Part shown: piece by piece, positions 1 to 7,305 of the stretch
Numbering within the stretch: position 1 is the stretch's first letter
Layout: every line of letters begins with the position of its first letter
Translations under genes and position numbers: made by a program
Source: Pseudomonadota bacterium
GTDB taxonomy: Bacteria; Pseudomonadota; Gammaproteobacteria; Pseudomonadales; Pseudohongiellaceae
Reading direction: 5' to 3'
Length of the DNA: 7,305 nt
NCBI GenBank assembly: GCA_022563075.1
Contig: JADFOC010000129.1
Span: 1 to 7,305, forward strand
Notes under the pieces: model-generated
Database searches by the model: none
What the model was told of the DNA's origin: nothing
The model's input: the letters and a program-made list of their open reading frames with translations, nothing else

Positions 1-33
1 CTGAAGGATGCCTTCGACGCCGATAGAGACTAA
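1..33 (+). CDS. Possible 3' end of an upstream plus-strand gene (partial)
   Basis: Plus frame 1 is open from the left edge and reads LKDAFDADRD before a TAA stop at 31-33. The other two plus frames stop earlier, at 2-4 and 24-26. The acidic, protein-like composition and the position just before a hairpin that could end transcripts from both sides suggest the last codons of a gene converging on the Nudix gene. Ten open codons are common by chance, so this is only a hint. No family can be assigned. Confidence 0.22.
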   Translation: MKDAFDADRD

Positions 34-34
34 T

Positions 35-69
35 AAAAAAAGCGTAAAGCGAGACCTATTCTCTGCTTT
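35..69 (-). terminator. Weak intrinsic terminator of the Nudix gene, possibly bidirectional
   Basis: On the plus strand AAAGCGAGA (46-54) pairs with TCTC (60-63) and GCTTT (65-69). This gives nine base pairs with one bulged T at 64 and a five-base loop at 55-59. Read on the minus strand, the stem is followed four bases later by seven consecutive T (35-41), as expected of a Rho-independent terminator. The stem overlaps the Nudix stop codon (56-58) and its last codons. It is A/T-rich and therefore weak. On the plus strand the stem is followed by a T-rich but interrupted tract, so it could also serve a converging gene. Confidence 0.4.
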
Positions 70-706
70 TACTTACTTCTTTCGCCAAGTGATAAAGAAT
101 AGCCGCCGTCGCTCCCCAGATTCGATAGTCCTCATAGTAAAGCTCTAATATCTTTCTTGGCTTTTCATCGAAGGTCATCACAGAAGTTGTATAGGCAGTC
201 ATATCCAGTATTAAATCCAGCGGCGCCTGAAATAACTCTGCTACTTCAATCGGGCAGGGGGTGAAACTCAGACCTGATTCGATCAATCCCACGATAGGTG
301 TTACCTGAAAACCAGAAGGAAGCGCCATGTCGCCCAATTGACCAATGACTTCAACCTGCTCCGCTCGCAGGCCAATTTCTTCTTCACTTTCCCTTAATGC
401 CGTCGCAATAGCATCGGCATCTTGTGCTTCAGAGGTCCCCCCCGGCAAACTTATTTGGCCAGCATGGCTCCTCAGGTTCTCCGCGCGAACCGTCAAGATG
501 ATTTGACTCTTACGGTCAGCTTGCGGCCGTGTAACAGGAATCAATACCGCGGCTTTGCGAAGAGATTTTTCGTGGCCATCCACCATTTTGTTGATCGAAC
601 TGTCAGGATGCGCGATAGGCGTTAGATCGATAGATTTACTATTCGAAAAATAGTCGATCAAAGCTTGGTATGCAGTGGAATCTGTTGGGGTTGTCGGATC
701 TGTCAT
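56..706 (-). CDS. Nudix hydrolase, CoA diphosphatase (NudL-like)
   Basis: A 216-residue cytoplasmic Nudix enzyme, predicted to cleave coenzyme A or acyl-CoA to 4'-phosphopantetheine and 3',5'-ADP using Mg2+ or Mn2+. Residues 71-90 (LTVRAENLRSHAGQISLPGG) match the extra motif that marks the NudL/CoA-diphosphatase subfamily. The Nudix box follows at about 89-113, with metal-binding RE at 105-106 and EE at 109-110. SGFQVTPIVG (131-140) and a WGATAAIL helix near the C-terminus also resemble NudL. E. coli NudL, from memory, is 192 residues, so the length fits. The frame extends upstream to an ATG at 769, but that codon lies inside the terminator hairpin of the receptor gene. Starting at 706 keeps the N-terminal helix (YQALIDYF) expected before AAVLIP. 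No good Shine-Dalgarno sequence precedes either start, so the exact start is less certain than the identity. The gene is probably a separate unit from the receptor and may be unrelated to the operon. Confidence 0.9.
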   Translation of the reverse strand: MTDPTTPTDSTAYQALIDYFSNSKSIDLTPIAHPDSSINKMVDGHEKSLRKAAVLIPVTRPQADRKSQIILTVRAENLRSHAGQISLPGGTSEAQDADAIATALRESEEEIGLRAEQVEVIGQLGDMALPSGFQVTPIVGLIESGLSFTPCPIEVAELFQAPLDLILDMTAYTTSVMTFDEKPRKILELYYEDYRIWGATAAILYHLAKEVSKSRE

Positions 707-740
707 GGGTGTGTGGTCTTGGAGGTTCTGCACGGTAGGC

Positions 741-771
741 AATAAAGAATGCCGGCTAACAGCCGGCATTC
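741..771 (-). terminator. Strong intrinsic terminator of the TonB receptor gene
   Basis: GAATGCCGGCT (747-757) and AGCCGGCATTC (761-771) form a perfect 11-base-pair inverted repeat around a three-base loop. On the minus strand the stem is followed at once by TTTATTG (740-746), a typical U-tract. It lies 50 bases after the receptor stop codon and before the Nudix gene, so it should insulate the two same-strand genes. Confidence 0.85.
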
Positions 772-820
772 CTGGTGAGGCATGGGGATTTGATTACCAG
801 TGCTCGCACCATCTGTGAGG

Positions 821-2896
821 TTAGCGATACTTCCAGTTCAGTGCAAAGAAGGCTCGTATCGGCTCGCCTGGGAAATAGCGATCGCCGGTAAAAGTAGTCC
901 AGTCGGCCCGTTCTGCATATTCCTGATTGGATAAATTTAAGATGTTTAGCGATAAGCTCAGCTTGTCGTTAACCTCGTATTGAGTACGTAGATTGAGGAG
1001 GTTGTGACCCTCATAGTCTCGTGTGTTCTCAGGATTGGTGTAATAGCTGCCCATGTTGACCAGTTCCAGTTCCGTCAACAGCCTTGGATTTGGACGCCAT
1101 TGTAGGCGCAGGTTGCCGAAAGTATTAGGCGCCGTGTCCACGTCCTTGCCTTTGATATCGATGCCACCTGATATCTGTGAGCTTGCATAGGTGTGCTCGG
1201 CCAGATTAAACACGCCGCGAATAGACAAGGTACTGCTTATATCGTAGCCAACGGCAAATTCAAGGCCCACATGCTTGGTATGGCTGCCATTCAGATTTTC
1301 GCGAGAGCTGCTGGTGATGATTTCATTGTCCTTGTCCATGTAATACCAGGTTGCCAGGTAGTCCCAATTGTCGCCGGCCCCACTGAAACCCAGTTCGTAG
1401 CTATCCAGCTTTACTGAATCCAGATCGGCCACGGTTTGGGCATTTTGCAGGCGATACAGTTCGGTCGCCTGGGGCGCACGAAATCCTCGTTGTATGCGAA
1501 GCTGCAGTTTGTGGCTGTCATTCAGCGCATAACTCAAACCCAGTTTCGGCGACAAATCGATAAAGCCATTGTCGCCGTCGGCAGGTCGGTTATAGCGACA
1601 GCCAAAACGACAGGGAACACCAAACTCATCGGTGCGACCATCGATCATCTTGTTGTCATAGGAATATTTTACGTTTTCGAAGCGAACTCCCAGCGATAAA
1701 TCCCAGCCGTTGTCGAAACTCCGTTCATAGTTTATAAATGCGGCCAATTGCCTGGCCTCCACTTCATAGTCGTAATGTTGACCCTGGGGAATGGAGTTAC
1801 GTAAGAAGAATGAGCCGGTGGTTGGGTTTGGCTGAAATTGTTGCAGTGAACCATCGGTATATTCCAGGTCGAAACCGAGTGCCAGATCCGACCCGCTGGA
1901 TAATGTCTGGTAGGCAGCGAATTGCATTCCCAGGCTGCGGTGTTCGGTATCTTCGATCGGTTGTCCGGGCAGAAAGTGCTGCATGAAGGTCATATTCACT
2001 TCGCGAAAGTAGGGAGTGACGACCAAATCCCAGCCGTCGACTTCCCGTGCGAATGAAGTCCAGACGCGGGTATTAACACTGTCGCGAAAGGCTTCCGGGT
2101 TGGGATTGGTCGCCTGTAAATCATTGGATTTATAGGCTTTGGTTCCAACCACAAATCCGGCGGTTTCCTGATTTAAGTTCGCCCTGGTGAAACCACCATC
2201 CAGTCGCGTGCCATTTCGAGTGGTGTATTGGTACAACCAGGAAATTTTCTGCTGATCGACCCCACTGTCATCACGGTAGCCTTCTTCATTGACACCGCTG
2301 AATAACAGTAAGTGCTTGAAATTGCCGTAGTCAAGACCCGCTCTTCCTTTGACCCGATAAGAGCCTCTGGGGCCGAGTTCCAGAGTGAATTCAGTCGTTT
2401 CGCTGGGCTCGGGCAGCACCACATTGATCATGCCGTGGACTGCATTGGATCCATAGAAAGCACTACCCGGTCCACGAACGACTTCGATTCTGGCGGCATT
2501 TTCGGTATGTGCGTCAAACATCTCGTTCACATTGCAGAAACCGTGGGAGCGCACTGGAATACCCTGTTCCGCAATCAGGAAAGAACCACAGGCACCACCA
2601 CCGGTTAGCACCGGAGAGCGAATGGCAAGCAGGCTCTCCTGACCGTTATTTCTGTGGATGCTCACGCCGGGCAGGCGATTCAGTGCTTGCTGGAAATGGC
2701 TGTGGCCGATCAGGTTCAATTCCTGTTGACCGAGTACCGATACGGCGGCGTTAATATCCGCCAGTCCTTGCGATCTTCTGGCATTGGAAATGACTTCTAT
2801 TTCTTCGATCGCCTGCTGACCGACTTGGGCAAGAACAGGAATTGCAGTAATTACAGTGGCAGCAGCGATACTCGCCGCGAGTAATTTGCGTAGCAT
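821..2896 (-). CDS. TonB-dependent outer-membrane receptor
   Basis: A 691-residue outer-membrane beta-barrel receptor that would import a ligand using TonB-ExbB-ExbD energy. Residues 1-23 form a signal peptide (basic MLRK, hydrophobic core, cleavage after VLA). A TonB-box-like IEEIEVIS follows at 30-37. The plug spans about 45-165, with ALNRLPGVSI at 71-80 and RIEVVRGPGSAFYGSNAVHGMINVV near its end. The barrel carries the usual receptor signature RGFRAPQATELY (470-481), and PGEPIRAFFAL lies close to the C-terminus. Two cysteines in the plug (103, 121) and a C-x3-C in a predicted extracellular loop (429, 433) are notable. The chain ends WKYR rather than in the usual Phe. The ligand cannot be told from sequence. 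The start at 2896 is set by GGAG six bases upstream. The gene is divergent from the flavoenzyme operon, suggesting possible shared control. I saw no Fur-box-like sequence upstream, so iron regulation is not indicated. Confidence 0.95.
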   Translation of the reverse strand: MLRKLLAASIAAATVITAIPVLAQVGQQAIEEIEVISNARRSQGLADINAAVSVLGQQELNLIGHSHFQQALNRLPGVSIHRNNGQESLLAIRSPVLTGGGACGSFLIAEQGIPVRSHGFCNVNEMFDAHTENAARIEVVRGPGSAFYGSNAVHGMINVVLPEPSETTEFTLELGPRGSYRVKGRAGLDYGNFKHLLLFSGVNEEGYRDDSGVDQQKISWLYQYTTRNGTRLDGGFTRANLNQETAGFVVGTKAYKSNDLQATNPNPEAFRDSVNTRVWTSFAREVDGWDLVVTPYFREVNMTFMQHFLPGQPIEDTEHRSLGMQFAAYQTLSSGSDLALGFDLEYTDGSLQQFQPNPTTGSFFLRNSIPQGQHYDYEVEARQLAAFINYERSFDNGWDLSLGVRFENVKYSYDNKMIDGRTDEFGVPCRFGCRYNRPADGDNGFIDLSPKLGLSYALNDSHKLQLRIQRGFRAPQATELYRLQNAQTVADLDSVKLDSYELGFSGAGDNWDYLATWYYMDKDNEIITSSSRENLNGSHTKHVGLEFAVGYDISSTLSIRGVFNLAEHTYASSQISGGIDIKGKDVDTAPNTFGNLRLQWRPNPRLLTELELVNMGSYYTNPENTRDYEGHNLLNLRTQYEVNDKLSLSLNILNLSNQEYAERADWTTFTGDRYFPGEPIRAFFALNWKYR

Positions 2897-2902
2897 ATCT
2901 CT

Positions 2903-2906
2903 CTCC
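2903..2906 (-). promoter_or_regulatory. Shine-Dalgarno sequence that sets the receptor start
   Basis: The minus strand reads TTGGAGAGAGATATG. GGAG is six bases from the ATG at 2894-2896. The in-frame TTG at 2906-2908 overlaps this GGAG, so it cannot be the initiation codon served by it. Starting at the ATG gives a normal signal peptide beginning MLRKLL. Confidence 0.75.
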
Positions 2907-3110
2907 AATGTGGGATTTGCATTTTTGATCTCTTGATCTCGCTGGGAGGCGATTTATTCAATTTTCGTCTTATACGCGACTTTTCTTTAACTGGACCGAT
3001 ACGTGTAAATTCAATTCTTCCCGGTCTGCGACTGGCGACGAGCTGAGAAAGCCTGGATTACCCCCAAATCGCCCGTCAATATACCATGAAAACACGCCGA
3101 ATCTCCCGCC

Positions 3111-3140
3111 TTTACACGCTCGAGTATTAGCACGTAAACT
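3111..3140 (+). promoter_or_regulatory. Candidate sigma-70 promoter for the plus-strand operon
   Basis: TTTACA (3111-3116, five of six matches to TTGACA) and TAAACT (3135-3140, four of six to TATAAT) are separated by 18 bases. Transcription would begin about 65 bases before the flavoenzyme ATG. This is the best match I found by eye, but such matches are common in A/T-rich spacers. Confidence 0.3.
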
Positions 3141-3212
3141 AGCCATCGATTTTAAATGCAGTCACATGATGCATGAGGCTGGCAGTGAACAACCTTGGGG
3201 GATACGTCTTAA

Positions 3213-4190
<978 letters not shown>

Positions 4191-4230
4191 TCAATTGGCT
4201 CGACCTACAAATAATGACGGAAAGTAAAAC

Positions 4231-5031
4231 ATGCATATAAAAGACAAGGTTGCAGTGGTCACCGGCGGCGCTAGCGGGATTGGAAAATCTCTGTGTGAAC
4301 GCTTCGCCAAGGAAGGGGCAAAAGCGGTTGTCGTATCTGATATCGATCAAGCGGGAATCGATCTGACCGTAGCCGATATCGAAGCCAGCACAGCAGCTCT
4401 CGGCATTAAAACCGACGTCGGCAAGGAAGAAGAAGTGAACGCCCTGGTGGCGCAGACTCTGGATAAATTCGGGCGCATCGATTTGTTTTGTTCCAATGCC
4501 GGTATCTTCACCGCCGGCGGTGAAAACGTAGCCACCGATGCCTGGCAGCAAATCTGGGACATCAACGTGATGTCGCATGTGTTCGCCGCGCGCGCCGTAC
4601 TCCCTGGGATGCTGGAGCGAGGAGATGGATATCTGCTGAATACCTCCTCGGCGGCTGGCTTACTCAGCCAGGTGGGATCCGCGCCTTACTCGGTCACCAA
4701 ACATGCGGCAGTCGGCTTCGCCGAGTGGTTATCGATTACCTACGGCAGTCGCGGCATCAAGGTATCGGTATTGTGCCCGCAAGCGGTACGGACCAAGATG
4801 ACGGCCGGTGGTGATGGTGGCGTGGCTGGATTGGATGGCATGCTGGAGCCCGATAAATTGGCAGACACGGTCATGCAGACGCTGCAGCAGGAACGTTTCC
4901 TGGTGTTGCCCCATCCCGAAGTGTTGACTTATATGCGGCGCAAGACCGACGATTACGATCGCTGGTTGGGTGGCATGCGTCGCCTGCAGGAGAAATTCGC
5001 CGCCGTTTACAAGAAGAGAGAAAACTCATAG
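4231..5031 (+). CDS. Short-chain dehydrogenase/reductase (classical SDR)
   Basis: A 266-residue cytoplasmic Rossmann-fold oxidoreductase that probably interconverts an alcohol and a ketone. TGGASGIG (11-18) is the glycine-rich cofactor motif. Asp37 at the end of the second strand suggests NAD(H) rather than NADP(H). Asp62 sits in the adenine pocket (TDV), and NAG is at 89-91. The catalytic tetrad is Asn112, Ser140, Tyr153 and Lys157, with exact S-x12-Y-x3-K spacing. PQAVRTKM (183-190) is the usual Pro-Thr loop after strand six. All key residues are present, so it should be active. The C-terminal segment after about 205 is variable in SDRs and gives no substrate clue here. GGAAAG six bases before the ATG is a modest ribosome binding site. 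It is the middle gene of the operon, with 26 bases to the next start. The substrate is unknown. Confidence 0.93.
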   Translation: MHIKDKVAVVTGGASGIGKSLCERFAKEGAKAVVVSDIDQAGIDLTVADIEASTAALGIKTDVGKEEEVNALVAQTLDKFGRIDLFCSNAGIFTAGGENVATDAWQQIWDINVMSHVFAARAVLPGMLERGDGYLLNTSSAAGLLSQVGSAPYSVTKHAAVGFAEWLSITYGSRGIKVSVLCPQAVRTKMTAGGDGGVAGLDGMLEPDKLADTVMQTLQQERFLVLPHPEVLTYMRRKTDDYDRWLGGMRRLQEKFAAVYKKRENS

Positions 5032-5057
5032 TCATTGTTCTCTAAGAGGAACTGAAG

Positions 5058-5744
5058 ATGGTCAGAAACTCGTCACTGCTACTGTTATTGGTCTTAATCC
5101 TCCCATTGAACTCAGCCGCACAAGAAAGAATCACTCTCGCCGATGGCTCCATTTTGAACGTGTTCATGGTTGAGCCAGAGGAGGTGTCAGCGCAGCCTAG
5201 ACCACTGCTTATCCTGATGGGTGGCGGACCGGGCAATGCCTCTATCTCCAGAGACACCTCTCAGTGGCTGGGTTCTGGTTTTGCCCAGCGTGGCTGGATG
5301 GTGGCGGTGCCCATATCTCCGGACAATCGCTCTTTTCGCGGCAGTACCAACAACGCCAAAGTGGTACAGCTTATCGATGAGCTGCAGCAGCGGGAAGACA
5401 TCGCTGCTGGCAAGGTACTCTTGGCCGGGGTATCGAATGGTGGTCTGTCGGCGTTGGAAATTGCACGCCGCAACCCCGCCAACTATTTTGGTGTCGCCGC
5501 CGTGCCCGCACTCTCAAATTCCGGTACCGATAATGAGGCGCTCGATGGTTTTCCAATCTACCTGCGTATCGGTGGCGCCGATCGACTCGATTGGGCCGCC
5601 CGCTTCGACGAAACCGTAAACAGTCTCAGCGATGCAGGAGTGGATCTGGATGCGGCTATTATTGAGGGTGCGCCGCACATGTTTCGGATGGATTGGAGTA
5701 CCTTGCAACCCTGGCTGGAGAAAATCTTAGCCCAGGGAAAGTAG
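5058..5744 (+). CDS. Exported alpha/beta hydrolase (esterase-like)
   Basis: A 228-residue hydrolase predicted to act in the periplasm or outside the cell. Residues 1-21 form a Sec signal peptide (MVRNSS, then a run of Leu/Ile/Val, then LNSAAQ). No Cys follows, so it is not a lipoprotein. MGGGPGN (54-60) resembles an oxyanion-hole turn. GVSNGG (124-129) is the nucleophile elbow with Ser126, Asp175 in RIGGADRLD is the likely acid, and His207 in GAPHMF completes the triad. It is close to the minimal length for this fold and lacks an obvious lid. The family covers esterases, dienelactone hydrolases, depolymerases and peptidases, so the bond cleaved cannot be stated. An ester or lactone is my guess. 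AGAGGA seven bases before the ATG is a good ribosome binding site. It is the last gene of the operon, and its stop lies four bases from the stop of the converging amidohydrolase gene. Confidence 0.87.
   Translation: MVRNSSLLLLLVLILPLNSAAQERITLADGSILNVFMVEPEEVSAQPRPLLILMGGGPGNASISRDTSQWLGSGFAQRGWMVAVPISPDNRSFRGSTNNAKVVQLIDELQQREDIAAGKVLLAGVSNGGLSALEIARRNPANYFGVAAVPALSNSGTDNEALDGFPIYLRIGGADRLDWAARFDETVNSLSDAGVDLDAAIIEGAPHMFRMDWSTLQPWLEKILAQGK
5709..5737. other. Hairpin at the convergent gene ends
   Basis: CCCTGGCT (5709-5716) can pair with AGCCCAGGG (5729-5737), giving eight pairs with one bulged C. It lies within the last codons of the hydrolase gene. Neither strand has a T-tract after it, so it is not a standard intrinsic terminator, but it could slow polymerase or stabilise a 3' end. 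Confidence 0.25.
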
Positions 5745-5748
5745 CCGG

Positions 5749-7305
5749 CTAGTCCCTCGAATACACCAGTTTGCCATCGACATAGGTTTGTTCGATCTGG
5801 ATTTCCATGATTCGTTCAGGATCTACGCCGAGTATATCGTCTGAGAGAACTATCATGTCCGCCAGTTTGCCTGGCTCCAGTGATCCCTTAATGGCTTCCT
5901 CGAAGGCAAGATAGGCGCCGGTCAGGGTATAGCCGCGGATTGCCTGTTCGATGGTAATGGCTTCTTCGGCCGCGAATACTCGGCCGCTCATCCCCTTTCT
6001 AGTTACTGCCGCGTAAATGCCTACCAACGGGCCAATCGGCAAGATATCGCTGGAAATAGCCACCACGATGCCATGATCCATCGGCGAGCGCAGAGGATTG
6101 TTGTGTTCCAGTCGCGAGCCGTCAAGATTCGCTACGTAACGACCTTCCAGGGTGTAGGTGAAATTAGGTTGCTGGGTGATGTGAATACCATACTGTGCCA
6201 TTTTTTCCATGGTGGCTGTGGGGGGCCGCATGGAGAAATGGTTGAGGTAATGTCGGTGGTCGTCACGGGGATTGCGTTGCAGCGCGTCGGCCAGTGTGTC
6301 AACTACCAGTTGAATGGCTGCATCGCCGATAGCATGAATGCCCATCTGCCACCCGGCATCGTGTATTTCATTGATCAGGCTGACCAGTTCTGCTTGCGGC
6401 ATGTTGAGATAGCCACGATAGTCACCCTGATTGAGATAAGGCTCCAGGGTAAAGGCAGCAGGCCCGGTGAAGCCACCGTCGGCGAAGATCTTGATCGGCC
6501 CGATCTTGAGAAAATCATTGCCAGCGCCCACCCGTGCCTTCAATTCATTGATTGCCGCCGGGTCAAACCATTGAAACTGTAAGGCAGCTCGCGGCAACTT
6601 GAGCTCTTCCTTGCCGTAGAGTTCTTCCCACATGACGTAGTCGCGTGGACTCTTGGAGGCGTCGGTAATGCTGGTGATACCTTTGCTCAGCAAGGCATTG
6701 AGATTGATTGCCAGGCTGGCGATCAGCTCGTCGTAGGTGGAATCGGGCACCAGCCGTCCGACGATGCCCTGACGCTCGCGGATAATACCGTTGGCAACAC
6801 CGTCTGCATCGCGTTCGATGACGCCACCCTGTGGATCGGGTGTGTCATCGCTAATGTTGGCCAGATTCAATGCCAGCGTGCTTACCACGGCGCTGTGGCC
6901 GCCAGCCCGGGTAAAAGTAACGGGGTTTTTGGGTGCGGCGGCATCCAGGTCCTGCCGCAGGGGTCGGCGACCCTCGGCCAATTCATCTTCCGACCAACCA
7001 TAGCCGGTTATCCATTCGCCCTCACCGATCTCTTCGACCTTGGCCCTGATCAAGTCCTGCATCTCGGCGATGGAGCCGACTTCACTCAATTCGATATAGC
7101 GTTGTGGACGTCCCCGTATATGGGTATGGGAGTCGATGAATCCCGGCATCAATGTCTTGCCATTCAGATCCACCAAGTTGTCGGCCTGATATTTCTCGGT
7201 CAATGACTGATCACCAGTCTCGACGATCCTTCCTGCATCCACCACCACGGTATTGTGAATTGAAAAATCCTCGTCCACGGTGATGATTTTGCCATTGGTT
7301 AGTAT
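5749..7305 (-). CDS. YtcJ-like metal-dependent amidohydrolase (partial, 5' end outside window)
   Basis: The C-terminal 518 residues of an amidohydrolase-superfamily enzyme of the amidohydrolase_3 class, which hydrolyses amide or related C-N bonds with bound metal. Counting from the first visible codon (7303-7305), metal-site candidates are His60 and His62 in GFIDSHTH, Lys272 in IKIFADGG, His324 in GIHAIGDAA, His356 in YLNHFS and Asp420 in SSDILPIGP. The C-terminal half-barrel ends with GKLADMIVLSDD, typical of the composite beta-sandwich domain. A GTG at 7276-7278 could be mistaken for the start, but the frame continues to the edge as ILTNGKIITVDEDF, the usual first strand of these enzymes. 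The true start lies to the right. Whether it has a signal peptide cannot be seen. YLNHFS replaces the common RIEHAQ-type segment, pointing to a distinct subfamily. The substrate is unknown. It converges on the operon with a four-base gap. Confidence 0.92.
   Translation of the reverse strand: MLTNGKIITVDEDFSIHNTVVVDAGRIVETGDQSLTEKYQADNLVDLNGKTLMPGFIDSHTHIRGRPQRYIELSEVGSIAEMQDLIRAKVEEIGEGEWITGYGWSEDELAEGRRPLRQDLDAAAPKNPVTFTRAGGHSAVVSTLALNLANISDDTPDPQGGVIERDADGVANGIIRERQGIVGRLVPDSTYDELIASLAINLNALLSKGITSITDASKSPRDYVMWEELYGKEELKLPRAALQFQWFDPAAINELKARVGAGNDFLKIGPIKIFADGGFTGPAAFTLEPYLNQGDYRGYLNMPQAELVSLINEIHDAGWQMGIHAIGDAAIQLVVDTLADALQRNPRDDHRHYLNHFSMRPPTATMEKMAQYGIHITQQPNFTYTLEGRYVANLDGSRLEHNNPLRSPMDHGIVVAISSDILPIGPLVGIYAAVTRKGMSGRVFAAEEAITIEQAIRGYTLTGAYLAFEEAIKGSLEPGKLADMIVLSDDILGVDPERIMEIQIEQTYVDGKLVYSRD

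Larger units (their letters stand above)
2897..3212. other. Divergent intergenic region between receptor and flavoenzyme operon
   Basis: About 316 bases without a supported gene hold the 5' regions of two diverging transcripts. On the minus strand TATAAG (2969-2974) is a fair -10 element about 70 bases before the receptor ATG, but I see no good -35 element at the right distance. On the plus strand a better promoter candidate lies at 3111-3140. A short direct repeat, GATCTC-TT-GATCTC, sits at 2927-2940. I found no recognisable operator, riboswitch or small RNA. Confidence 0.5.

Noticed and set aside
2927..2940. Direct repeat GATCTC-TT-GATCTC as a regulator site
   Set aside because: Only six bases repeated twice and matching no operator I know. 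Noted in the intergenic entry only.
3002..3118. Inverted 8-mer CGTGTAAA (3002-3009) and TTTACACG (3111-3118) in the divergent spacer, as paired operator sites
   Set aside because: One 8-base inverted match is expected roughly by chance in about 300 bases. The minus-strand copy has no -10 element at proper spacing.
5221..5619. 132-codon plus-strand open frame within the hydrolase gene in another frame
   Set aside because: The hydrolase frame carries the signal peptide and complete catalytic triad, and the alternative frame has no domain signature.
6073..6582. 169-codon plus-strand open frame opposite the amidohydrolase gene
   Set aside because: It lies wholly antisense to a strongly conserved enzyme, its translation shows no recognisable motif, and I see no ribosome binding site. 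It is a shadow of the real gene.

Overview
The window looks like ordinary chromosomal DNA from a Gram-negative bacterium, most likely a gammaproteobacterium. It encodes a TonB-dependent outer-membrane receptor, Sec-type signal peptides and a NudL-like Nudix enzyme, and its base composition by eye is near 50% G+C. The receptor and amidohydrolase styles remind me of marine heterotrophic gammaproteobacteria, but that is an inference, not an identification. I see no tRNA, rRNA, CRISPR array, transposase, attachment site or long repeat.

Layout from left to right. The first 33 bases may hold the last codons of a plus-strand gene. A hairpin at about 35-69 follows. A minus-strand Nudix hydrolase (CoA-diphosphatase type) lies at 56-706. 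A very clear intrinsic terminator at 741-771 separates it from the next minus-strand gene, a 691-residue TonB-dependent receptor (821-2896). A divergent intergenic region of about 316 bases (2897-3212) leads into a plus-strand operon of three closely spaced genes: an FMN enzyme of the nitronate monooxygenase / NADH:quinone reductase superfamily (3213-4190), a classical short-chain dehydrogenase/reductase (4231-5031) and a small exported alpha/beta hydrolase (5058-5744). Tail to tail with it, only four bases away, is a minus-strand metal-dependent amidohydrolase of the YtcJ-like (amidohydrolase_3) class. Its 5' end runs off the right edge, so it is partial.

How the genes may work together (inference). 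The receptor would bring a scarce organic ligand or metal chelate across the outer membrane. The exported hydrolase could cleave an ester or lactone in the periplasm. The dehydrogenase and the flavoprotein could carry out cytoplasmic redox steps or supply cofactor turnover. The amidohydrolase could open an amide or related bond. The gene arrangement fits a small uptake-and-catabolism locus, but nothing in the sequence fixes the substrate.

Three start calls matter for anyone using this annotation. The receptor should start at the ATG at 2896, not the TTG at 2908 that lies inside its Shine-Dalgarno sequence. The Nudix gene should not start at 769, because that ATG is inside the terminator hairpin. 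The amidohydrolase does not start at the GTG at 7278, because its conserved N-terminal strand continues to the end of the window. I found no convincing sign of a wholly new system.
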